Assembly: GCA_903904765.1 (NCBI GenBank)
Contig: CAIVEA010000795.1
Span: forward strand, 1-6,405
Direction: 5' to 3'
From: an uncultured Chloroflexota bacterium
GTDB lineage: Bacteria; Chloroflexota; Anaerolineae; Aggregatilineales; Phototrophicaceae
DNA: 6,405 bases
Positions 1-5,369 of the stretch are shown here, piece by piece. The notes beneath the pieces are model-generated. The model searched no databases. It saw nothing but the letters and a program-made list of their open reading frames with translations, and was not told the DNA's origin. The translations under genes were made by a program, and so were the position numbers. Position 1 is the first letter of the stretch. Each line of letters begins with the position of its first letter.

Positions 1-110
1 CGCTCTTGCTGGCGATTTCCGGCCTGAGCCGCGAAACCACCGCTGCCGCTGGATTCACACTCTCGGCACAGCAAGCGCAACCCACTGCCACGCCGACGGC
101 TGGCGCGTAA
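1..110 (+). CDS. 3' end of an unidentified protein with a Pro/Thr-rich tail (5' partial)
   Basis: An open frame enters from the left edge (first full codon at position 3) and stops at TAA 108-110. About 35 residues are visible: a short hydrophobic stretch (LLLAISGL), an Arg/Glu/Thr/Ala segment, and a low-complexity tail ending QPTATPTAGA. Most third codon positions are G or C, as in the neighbouring gene, which supports real coding. The stop lies 26 nt before the iolB ATG, so the two are probably co-transcribed; an inositol-pathway or transport gene would fit, but nothing in the visible residues identifies a family. Pro/Thr-rich tails like this are frequent in Chloroflexota exported or membrane proteins (general knowledge). 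A chance reading frame cannot be ruled out from so short a piece. Confidence 0.55.
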   Translation, partial: LLLAISGLSRETTAAAGFTLSAQQAQPTATPTAGA

Positions 111-136
111 TCAAACCCTGTGGAGGACAGTTGACC

Positions 137-973
137 ATGCGTATTCCTGCGATTGTCAATCCGGTTGGTTTGATCGCCAGCGTCACCGCCGAACAAGCGG
201 GGTGGAAGCTCTTGAACATGACGGTGCGCCGTCTGAGCGCCGGTGAGGTGTGGGCGGGCAGCACGGGCGCACATGAGCTAGTGCATGTGGTTCTGGGCGG
301 GACGTGCCATATCAACACTTCGCAGGGGGACTTCCTGAACCTCGGCACACGGGCGGATGTATTCAGCGGGTTGCCGTATGCGCTGTACCTGTCGCGGAAT
401 GTGGACTACCGCATCGAAGCGGCGGCGGGCGGGGTGGAGGTTGCGTCGTGCTGGGTTCCCAGCGACGAAGATCACCCGCCCCGGCTCATCACGCCCGCCG
501 ATGTCACGGTGGATTTGCGCGGCGGCGGCAACGCCTCGCGGCAGGTGGTGAATATCATCCCGCCCGGTTTCCCGTGTCAGCGGTTGGTGTGTGTGGAGGC
601 TTATGTTCCGGGCGGGAACTGGGCGGGCTACCCGCCGCACAAGCACGATACCCACCGCGAGGATGCCTCCGGCAAGGTGCTGGAGGCCGATCTGGAGGAA
701 ATCTACTTCTACAAGCTCAACCCGCCGCAGGGGTTTGCGCTCCAGCGAATCTACAGCAGCGGCGCAGACCGCACCTATCTCGCACAGCACAACGACACGG
801 TGCTGATCCACGAAGGCTACCACCCGACCACCAGCGCCCCCGGCTACACCACTTATCTGCTGAATTTCCTTGCAGGGTCGGCGCAGTCGCTGGCGAACAG
901 CGAAGACCCGGCGCATGTGGCGGTGAAGGCGACGTGGGGTGCGCTCGACCCGCGCCTGCCAGTGGTGAAGTAA
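137..973 (+). CDS. iolB: 5-deoxy-glucuronate isomerase (myo-inositol catabolism)
   Basis: IolB (EC 5.3.1.30) converts 5-deoxy-D-glucuronate to 2-deoxy-5-keto-D-gluconate in the cytoplasmic myo-inositol degradation pathway, between IolD and IolC. The 278-aa protein matches the usual family length (about 270). Its C-terminal half carries the family signatures: NWAGYPPHKHD (about 161-171), EEIYFY (187-192), QGFALQR, and HEGYHP around His229, followed by PGY-x-x-Y-LLNFLAG. By comparison with the related bicupin KduI, the likely metal ligands are His168, His170, Glu188 and His229, all present. The ATG at 137 is preferred over the in-frame TTG at 131 because GGAGGA (122-127) sits 9 nt before the ATG but only 3 nt before the TTG. 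The preceding partial gene ends 26 nt upstream, so iolB is probably a distal gene of an iol operon whose other members lie left of the window. No terminator is obvious after the stop. Family assignment is firm; operon content is inferred. Confidence 0.95.
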   Translation: MRIPAIVNPVGLIASVTAEQAGWKLLNMTVRRLSAGEVWAGSTGAHELVHVVLGGTCHINTSQGDFLNLGTRADVFSGLPYALYLSRNVDYRIEAAAGGVEVASCWVPSDEDHPPRLITPADVTVDLRGGGNASRQVVNIIPPGFPCQRLVCVEAYVPGGNWAGYPPHKHDTHREDASGKVLEADLEEIYFYKLNPPQGFALQRIYSSGADRTYLAQHNDTVLIHEGYHPTTSAPGYTTYLLNFLAGSAQSLANSEDPAHVAVKATWGALDPRLPVVK

Positions 974-1010
974 AAGGGGGATATTTGCGGGTGCAAGCAG
1001 TATGTTCGTG

Positions 1011-1039
1011 TTGTATCCTCAAAACATTACCGCTATACT
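1011..1039 (+). promoter_or_regulatory. Putative sigma70-type promoter of the secreted SH3b protein gene
   Basis: TTGTAT (1011-1016) and TATACT (1034-1039) are separated by exactly 17 nt. The -10 matches TATAAT at 5 of 6 positions; the -35 matches TTGACA only at TTG. Transcription would start near 1046, giving a leader of about 75 nt before the ATG at 1122. The location, in the 148-nt gap between iolB and the next gene, and the overlap with repeated half-sites support it. The weak -35 suggests a regulated promoter. This is a pattern-based prediction only. Confidence 0.45.
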
Positions 1040-1060
1040 CCGAAACATTACGTAGTGTTT
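1022..1060. promoter_or_regulatory. Operator-like array: one direct half-site plus an 18-bp palindrome
   Basis: AAACATTAC occurs at 1022-1030 and again at 1043-1051, 21 bp apart (two helical turns). The second copy is the left arm of the near-perfect palindrome AAACATTACGTAGTGTTT (1043-1060), whose only imperfection is one symmetric T/G pair. The first copy lies in the -35/-10 spacer of the predicted promoter and the palindrome covers the expected transcription start, the usual layout for a repressor site. The regulator is unknown and no regulator gene is in the window. Confidence 0.5.
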
Positions 1061-1121
1061 TCCGATCAAGTATCGTGGAAACAGGACATCACTTTTACTG
1101 CCGACTCGGAGGATGTTAACG

Positions 1122-2579
1122 ATGAAGCGTTTGTTAAGTTTTGTATTACTAACCGCACTTTTTCTGTTTGGGGGGCGTGTAGCATCAGCGCAGGTAGCTG
1201 CAATACTGGTCTATGGGGACACGATCACGGGTTCCATTTCGCAGGCTTCTCCGCTGGTCATCTATAGTTTTCAGAGTAATGCTAGCGATGTGGTCAGCAT
1301 TCAAGCCTTTCCCCTGACATCTGGGTCCGCATTGAGCATCACTCTCCTTTCACCTGCACAGCAACTCGTGGCAACCAGTGATAACAGTCTGTTATCAAGC
1401 GCGGAGGTGGATGCTCGTCTGCCAGAAACCGGATTGTATTCGGTATTGATTGGTGGCATTAACGGCTCGATGGGGGATTTCTTGCTGCACCTTGATGCGC
1501 GTCCCGCTGTTGTTCAAGTGCCTTTGCTCGGTGGTATCCCGGCGGTGGTGAGTTTTCCATCTAACCCGACTGAGCAGTATTTCAGCGCGGAAGTGTCAGA
1601 ATTGGCGCTGCTAACGGTTAGGACGCAGACTCCGGGGTTTGGATTCGCGCTCGAAATTCGCAACGCAGCAGGGGCGCTGGTTGGTATCAGCCGTGGGCTA
1701 CCACAAGTGGCGGTTAATCTTCCTGCCGGACAGGTGTATGAGATTGGTGTACGCGCCATGAACCCGCAATTACCCGGCGTGGTCGAGATTACCCTCGGTG
1801 GTGCTGCCGGGGTCATGCCGCAAGCTAATATGCAGCCTACTGTTGCGCCCGTTGTGCTTGCTCCGGTTGACCGTTGTACGGTTAGTGGCACTGGCCCGGT
1901 GAACGTGCGTAGTGGCCCCGGAACAAACTATAGTATATTGGGCAGTTTGAATCCCGGTCAGTTTCTTGATGTGACAGGAGTATCGGCTGATCGGATGTGG
2001 TATACCGTCAATTACGGTGGCCTTCAGGGATGGGCATCCGCTAGTGTGGTATCGTTGAATGGCCCGTGCGGTAGCATCCCTGTCGTACAAGCGTCGTCAC
2101 TGCCACAGGTTGTTCCCACCCAAGACCCGAATGTGGGTGGCAATAATAATGTTGCACAATCCACCACTCCTGCACCGCAGGCACAACCCACCGCTACCGC
2201 CCCGTCACCCTCTTTGCCTGTTGCTCCACCGGATAACGATGCACAACTGAGTCTGGATCGGAACGCTGGCGGTCAGTTTAGTGAGCAGATTTCTTCGCCA
2301 GACGGTGACAATACGGATCGTGTTTTTGCCAGCGTGGGCAATTTTGATAGCACGAGTTCTTTCGTCAAATACAACGTCACCGTGATTTGTTCGGGAACGG
2401 GTACAGAACAGGTACGCTGGGGGCCAAATGCCAGTGAAGTCACGCACCTCTGCAACACCAGCATTGAAATGTTTTTTGGCAACGACAGTAACAATAACAC
2501 GCTGGTGGTGGCATTGCCCCCCGGCAGCAGCAGTCCCGCCTTTGTGAACTACACGATGCTGTTCGTGAAAATCGGTTAG
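1122..2579 (+). CDS. Secreted multidomain protein: two PPC-like beta domains, SH3b domain, linker and unknown C-terminal domain
   Basis: This 485-aa protein is probably exported and attached to or acting at the cell envelope. Residues 1-23 form a signal peptide (MKRLL, hydrophobic core, cleavage after VASA). Residues about 30-126 resemble a bacterial pre-peptidase C-terminal (PPC) beta-sandwich (YGDTITGSIS, YSFQSNASD, LPETGLYSVLI). Residues 129-226 look like a second, more divergent copy. A linker leads to a clear SH3b domain (252-316; VNVRSGPGTNYSILG, GWASASVV) framed by Cys252 and Cys316, which could form a disulfide. A Pro/Gln/Thr/Asn-rich linker (317-370) precedes a C-terminal domain (371-485) with Cys423 and Cys444 that I do not recognise. 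SH3b domains commonly bind peptidoglycan; no catalytic motif is visible. ATG 1122 is preferred over ATG 1113 because GGAGG (1108-1112) lies 9 nt before it but abuts 1113. The gene appears to have its own promoter and a downstream hairpin, and is less GC-rich than its neighbours. Confidence 0.85.
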   Translation: MKRLLSFVLLTALFLFGGRVASAQVAAILVYGDTITGSISQASPLVIYSFQSNASDVVSIQAFPLTSGSALSITLLSPAQQLVATSDNSLLSSAEVDARLPETGLYSVLIGGINGSMGDFLLHLDARPAVVQVPLLGGIPAVVSFPSNPTEQYFSAEVSELALLTVRTQTPGFGFALEIRNAAGALVGISRGLPQVAVNLPAGQVYEIGVRAMNPQLPGVVEITLGGAAGVMPQANMQPTVAPVVLAPVDRCTVSGTGPVNVRSGPGTNYSILGSLNPGQFLDVTGVSADRMWYTVNYGGLQGWASASVVSLNGPCGSIPVVQASSLPQVVPTQDPNVGGNNNVAQSTTPAPQAQPTATAPSPSLPVAPPDNDAQLSLDRNAGGQFSEQISSPDGDNTDRVFASVGNFDSTSSFVKYNVTVICSGTGTEQVRWGPNASEVTHLCNTSIEMFFGNDSNNNTLVVALPPGSSSPAFVNYTMLFVKIG

Positions 2580-2598
2580 CCATCTGATTCGCTTGCGT

Positions 2599-2640
2599 CT
2601 GATGGAGATACTCCCTCACACGAGGGAATATCTCCATCAG
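2599..2640 (+). terminator. Strong stem-loop after the secreted-protein gene, lacking a U-tract
   Basis: Two 19-nt arms (2599-2617 and 2622-2640) are complementary except for one internal C/A mismatch, with a 4-nt ACAC loop. The stem starts 19 nt after the stop at 2579. The following bases (GGGGCAGCG) contain no T-run, so it is not a textbook intrinsic terminator. It could terminate as an atypical hairpin, protect the mRNA 3' end, or be a small repeat. It separates the secreted-protein gene from the epimerase gene. Confidence 0.6.
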
Positions 2641-2746
2641 GGGCAGCGTGATGAGATACCTTTTGTCCCTGCCTATTATTGTCGCTTAATCACTGGAATG
2701 GCTGTCGCGCCTGCCGCTGGTGAAACCATTTCCCATAGGTAACGCT

Positions 2747-3388
2747 ATGCTCAAATGCTCTGCTTCCCTGTGGTCGGCTGATCTGGCGAATCTGGCCGCC
2801 GAGATCAAGCGGATTGAGCCGTTTGTGCAGCGGTTTCATATTGATGCCGCCGATGGGCAGTATGTGAACCTGCTGCTGTTCTTCCCCGATCTGGTGAAGG
2901 CCATGCGCCCGCACACCGCGCTCCCCTTCGAGGTGCATCTCATCACCGTCAACCCGTTCCAGTGGCTTGACCCGTTTCTAGAGGCGGGCGCGGATAGCAT
3001 CCTGTTCTACCCGGACACCACGCCCGACCCGCTGGCCTTCATCCGGGCAGTGAAGGCAGCGGGCAAACAGGTTGGCGTATCCTTGCGCGTGGAGGATTCG
3101 CTCGCGCTGCTCGACCCGTACCTCGATCAACTGGATATGGTGACGATCATGGGGACGTATATGGGGGTGAAGGGCGTTTCGATGGATGCCACCGTCCCCG
3201 GTAAGATTCGCCAGATGCGGCAGACGATCACGCAGCGCGGCCTGCCCACCCAAATCGAAGCCGATGGCGGGATTCGCTACGAGAGCGTGCCGCTGATTCA
3301 TCAGGCCGGGGCGGATTGGATCGTCCCCGGTTCGCTGATTTTCAACGGCGATCCGGCGCGGCTGATGCAGTTCCTATCCGGCCTGTAG
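2747..3388 (+). CDS. Ribulose-phosphate 3-epimerase family protein (divergent subgroup)
   Basis: This 213-aa single-domain (beta/alpha)8-barrel protein belongs to the RPE family, cytoplasmic metal-dependent epimerases of ketopentose or ketohexose phosphates. The family's key residues are present: SLWSADLANL at the N terminus, His31 and Asp33 in HIDAADG, His64 in VHLI, and Asp173 in EADGG; these correspond to the metal-binding and acid/base residues of known RPEs. GADWIVPGSLIF (188-199) matches the C-terminal phosphate-site strand. Unlike canonical RPE, the MSVNPGFGGQ segment is replaced by MGTYMGVKG (135-143), and the usual His in the HxEA strand is replaced in YPDT (88-91), so the substrate may not be ribulose 5-phosphate. 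An allulose-6-phosphate-type or other sugar-phosphate epimerase is possible. ATG 2747 is chosen because the family N terminus begins there and AGGTAA (2737-2742) lies just upstream; an in-frame GTG at 2720 would add nine residues with no visible ribosome site. The gene converges with the following one across only 6 nt. Confidence 0.85.
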   Translation: MLKCSASLWSADLANLAAEIKRIEPFVQRFHIDAADGQYVNLLLFFPDLVKAMRPHTALPFEVHLITVNPFQWLDPFLEAGADSILFYPDTTPDPLAFIRAVKAAGKQVGVSLRVEDSLALLDPYLDQLDMVTIMGTYMGVKGVSMDATVPGKIRQMRQTITQRGLPTQIEADGGIRYESVPLIHQAGADWIVPGSLIFNGDPARLMQFLSGL

Positions 3389-3394
3389 CTATTC

Positions 3395-4339
3395 CTACAA
3401 CTGGAACGCGCCATCCGGCAGCAGGGCATGAACGCCGCGCACGCCGTTCACCACCTGCGTCACGCGCAAATCCACCGTCAGGCTGGCAAGCGATAGCGCC
3501 TCCAAGCGTTCGAGGCCGTGCAAGCGCTTCATCAGCGTCAGCATGGAGTCCACTGCCTGCGCCGCCGCCTCATTCAGATTGGGGTGGAATCCCAGCGTAA
3601 TCCATCCGGCGGGCGTGCGGGCGATAGGCGTGGTCAGTGGCATGTCGTCCAGCAGCGTGAAGGTCAGGTCTACACGATCCATCGGCGCTTCAATCGCTGT
3701 CACCGAGATTTCGCCATCGCCCTGTACCGCGTGACCGTCACCCACACTGAACAGGCCACCCTCCACCTCAATCGGCAGGTAGACCGTGCTGCCGACCACC
3801 AGTTCTTTGCAGTCCATGTTGCCTCCGGTGCGGCGCGGCGGCGCGGTGGGGTGGATGCCGCGTTCGGCGGGGGGCATCCCCATCACACCCATGAATGGGC
3901 GCGTTTTGACAGTATGCCCGTGCTGGTTGCGCGCCGTCCCTGCGGCATAGTCGAATGTCCATGTTTGCATGATTCCCGGTGTGCCTTTGCCGATGCCGAG
4001 TTGATCGTTCCAGTCGTTGCGGAATCCGCCGGCCATTGACCAGCCCCACCCGCCCAGTTCCAGCGCATTGATCTGCACCGCTAGCGTCATCCCCGGTTTT
4101 GCACCGCGCAGCGCCACCGGCCCGGTCAGACAGTGACCGTCGTCCAGCGCCGGATCGCGGGGTTCGATCTGGCGGTACGGCTTGTGCAGCTCGATGTACG
4201 GTTCCAGACTCCAGTAGGCATCCAAGCACTGAAAACGCACCGAATCACCGGAGTCAATCGTCAGCACGGGCGGCAAATCCGCCGAGAAATGCCCGTGCAG
4301 CGTCCGGCGCTCGGCAGACAGGGTGTGTTGAACGGACAT
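3395..4339 (-). CDS. Acetamidase/formamidase family amide hydrolase
   Basis: This 314-aa cytoplasmic protein belongs to the FmdA/AmdA family (acetamidase/formamidase), which hydrolyses short amides to ammonia and the carboxylate. Hallmarks visible are TGPVALRGAKPGMTLAVQI in the N-terminal half, a GGNMD motif (172-176), and the diagnostic GDGHAVQGDGE (200-210). At about 310 residues it fits the short form of the family rather than the roughly 400-aa formamidases such as Methylophilus FmdA, so the substrate cannot be fixed from sequence. ATG at 4339 (reading leftward) is preceded by AAAAGGGG (plus-strand 4346-4353) at 6-nt spacing, a good ribosome site. No amide transporter or urea/ammonia gene is nearby. 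The stop is 6 nt from that of the convergent epimerase gene, leaving no room for a shared terminator. The next minus-strand gene upstream is about 190 nt away with an inverted repeat between them, so co-transcription is doubtful. Confidence 0.9.
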   Translation of the reverse strand: MSVQHTLSAERRTLHGHFSADLPPVLTIDSGDSVRFQCLDAYWSLEPYIELHKPYRQIEPRDPALDDGHCLTGPVALRGAKPGMTLAVQINALELGGWGWSMAGGFRNDWNDQLGIGKGTPGIMQTWTFDYAAGTARNQHGHTVKTRPFMGVMGMPPAERGIHPTAPPRRTGGNMDCKELVVGSTVYLPIEVEGGLFSVGDGHAVQGDGEISVTAIEAPMDRVDLTFTLLDDMPLTTPIARTPAGWITLGFHPNLNEAAAQAVDSMLTLMKRLHGLERLEALSLASLTVDLRVTQVVNGVRGVHALLPDGAFQL

Positions 4340-4378
4340 GGTGAACCCCTTTTCGAGATGGTTGATAAACGCGAAGTA

Positions 4379-4489
4379 CCCTCATCCCCATTCCTTCTCC
4401 CTCAGGGCGAAGGGCACAAGATGAATCTCCATCTTTCTCCCCTCGCCTAGCTGCACTCAGCGGTCGGGTTGAGGGGGCGGGGGTGAGGG
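4379..4489. repeat. Imperfect inverted-repeat element, C-rich left end and G-rich right end (MITE/REP-like)
   Basis: The element begins CCCTCATCCCC (4379-4389) and ends GGGGGTGAGGG (4479-4489), inverted ends differing only by one G/T wobble. Inside are a hairpin at 4393-4413 (CCTTC-x-CCT arms facing AGG-x-GAAGG, one mismatch) and another at 4418-4435 (AAGATG/CATCTT with a 6-nt loop). It encodes no protein. The CCCTCAYCCCC...GGGGGTGAGGG ends resemble short intergenic repeats that I recall as common in Chloroflexota and cyanobacterial genomes; repeat status cannot be shown because only one copy is in this window. It lies downstream of the NUDIX gene and upstream of the amidase gene, so it may also act as a transcription terminator. 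Confidence 0.55.
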
Positions 4490-4525
4490 CTGAACGGTTG
4501 CCTGTTTCCGAATAGAGTCATTGTT

Positions 4526-5068
4526 TCAGCGCGGCAGCCGCAGTAGCGCCAGTGCCACCGCCGTCGCCCATGGCAGCACTTTGAACGTTCCCGCCGTCAG
4601 CGCGGCTTCGACTTCGGCGCGGCTGAGGTGCAGCAGTTCTTGTTCTTCGAGATCGTCGGCATGGATGGCGGCCACTTCGCGGGCGTTGGTTGCCAGAAAC
4701 AGATGCGCCACTCCCGCGCCCCGGTTGCCATCTACCGCGAATTGCCCTAGCGATACCCAGTCCGGCGCTTCGTAGCCGGTTTCTTCGTGCAGTTCGCGCT
4801 GCGCTGCCAGCAGCGGGTCTTCGCCGCGTTCCAGATAGCCGCCCACCGGCGCTAACGCCACGCCTTCGATGGCGTATTTGGTCTGGCGGAACAGTAAGAA
4901 CGCGCCGCCTTCGGTGACGGCGATCACGATGGCATAGGAGGGCATCTCCAGCCATAGCCAATCGGGGATGACCTGCCCGTTCGGGAGTTCCAGTTCGCGG
5001 CGTTCCAGCGTCAGCCAGCGCCCGCCGTCGTATACCGTTTCACGGGAGCGCGTGATCCACGATTGCAT
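4526..5068 (-). CDS. NUDIX hydrolase, ADP-ribose pyrophosphatase-like
   Basis: This 180-aa cytoplasmic protein hydrolyses a nucleoside-diphosphate-linked substrate. It carries a perfect Nudix box at residues 77-99 (G-x5-E-x7-REL-x-EETGY), which binds the catalytic divalent metal. Upstream, LLFRQTKYAI (58-67) followed by LAPVGGYLE resembles the ADP-ribose/nucleotide-sugar pyrophosphatase branch (RQ-x-RY, E-x-PAG). The proline usually found about 15 residues after the box in ADP-ribose pyrophosphatases is missing; the region reads VDGNRGAGVAHLFLA, so the substrate is uncertain. The start is placed at the ATG at 5068 (reading leftward) because AGGTGGGG (plus-strand 5071-5078) lies just upstream and the fold begins there. 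An in-frame ATG at 5185 would add 39 residues encoded partly by AT-rich DNA, with no family character. The gene is divergent from the exported hydrolase across 301 nt. Confidence 0.88.
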   Translation of the reverse strand: MQSWITRSRETVYDGGRWLTLERRELELPNGQVIPDWLWLEMPSYAIVIAVTEGGAFLLFRQTKYAIEGVALAPVGGYLERGEDPLLAAQRELHEETGYEAPDWVSLGQFAVDGNRGAGVAHLFLATNAREVAAIHADDLEEQELLHLSRAEVEAALTAGTFKVLPWATAVALALLRLPR

Positions 5069-5369
5069 AGCCCCACCTCGGCAGCACCTGATCTCTGACA
5101 CATAAGTGTAGCGCGGACGGGCAGGGGCGGCGACAGATGAAGTCAAACCTGTAATTTGATTGGATAAAATATATATTTGTGACATTTGTCACTATACAAT
5201 TTTAGGTTTTGAGGCTAACATATTTATTACAAATAAAATTCGCTCATGGGATTTTTGCAGGTGTTCAAGCTGTTGTGTCACCAGCACTTATCCTCAACGC
5301 AAAGCAGTTCACAGGCGTTTCCACACAATAGCCGGGAACGCTTGTTTGTTTTTTAGGGAGAGTGTACAC
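5069..5369. other. Divergent intergenic region with AT-rich core
   Basis: No gene is seen in these 301 nt. The part next to the NUDIX gene (about 5069-5140) is GC-rich, the middle (about 5150-5245) is strongly AT-rich, and the part next to the hydrolase is mixed. The AT-rich core holds a CRP-like palindrome at 5178-5193. On the minus strand TTGTAT and ATATAT with 17-nt spacing flank the palindrome, a weak promoter candidate for the NUDIX gene. For the hydrolase, TAACAT (5216-5221) could be a -10 element with the palindrome near -41, but no good -35 accompanies it. AGGGAG (5355-5360) is the ribosome site of the downstream gene. Confidence 0.6.
5178..5193. promoter_or_regulatory. CRP/FNR-type palindrome (TGTGA-N6-TCACT)
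   Basis: TGTGACATTTGTCACT matches the CRP consensus TGTGA-N6-TCACA at 9 of 10 defined positions with the correct 6-nt centre, and contains the perfect inverted repeat GTGAC-ATTT-GTCAC (5179-5192). It lies between two divergently transcribed genes in AT-rich DNA, where a shared operator would be expected. A CRP/FNR-family regulator is suggested by similarity to the enterobacterial site; whether this organism's regulator uses that motif is inference. Confidence 0.4.

Noticed and set aside
304..1119. Long alternative reading frames across iolB on both strands (for example 304-1119 plus, 278-916 minus)
   Set aside because: They overlap a clear iolB gene, have Arg/Pro/Ala-rich composition typical of shadow frames in GC-rich DNA, and match no family.
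2698..2742. Tiny frame MAVAPAAGETISHR just before the epimerase start, a possible leader peptide
   Set aside because: No ribosome site and no attenuator-like structure after it; 14 codons can arise by chance.
2720..2746. GTG start for the epimerase
   Set aside because: No Shine-Dalgarno sequence precedes it and the family alignment starts at ATG 2747, which has AGGTAA upstream.
3518..4039. Plus-strand frame of 173 codons opposite the amidase gene
   Set aside because: It is antisense to the amidase gene with its GDGHAVQGDGE and GGNMD motifs; its translation has no recognisable domain and no ribosome site.
5288..5328. DnaA-box-like sequences (TTATCCTCA and TTTCCACAC) in the AT-rich intergenic region, suggesting an origin
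   Set aside because: Neither matches TTATCCACA exactly, there are only two, and no dnaA, dnaN or parAB gene is nearby.
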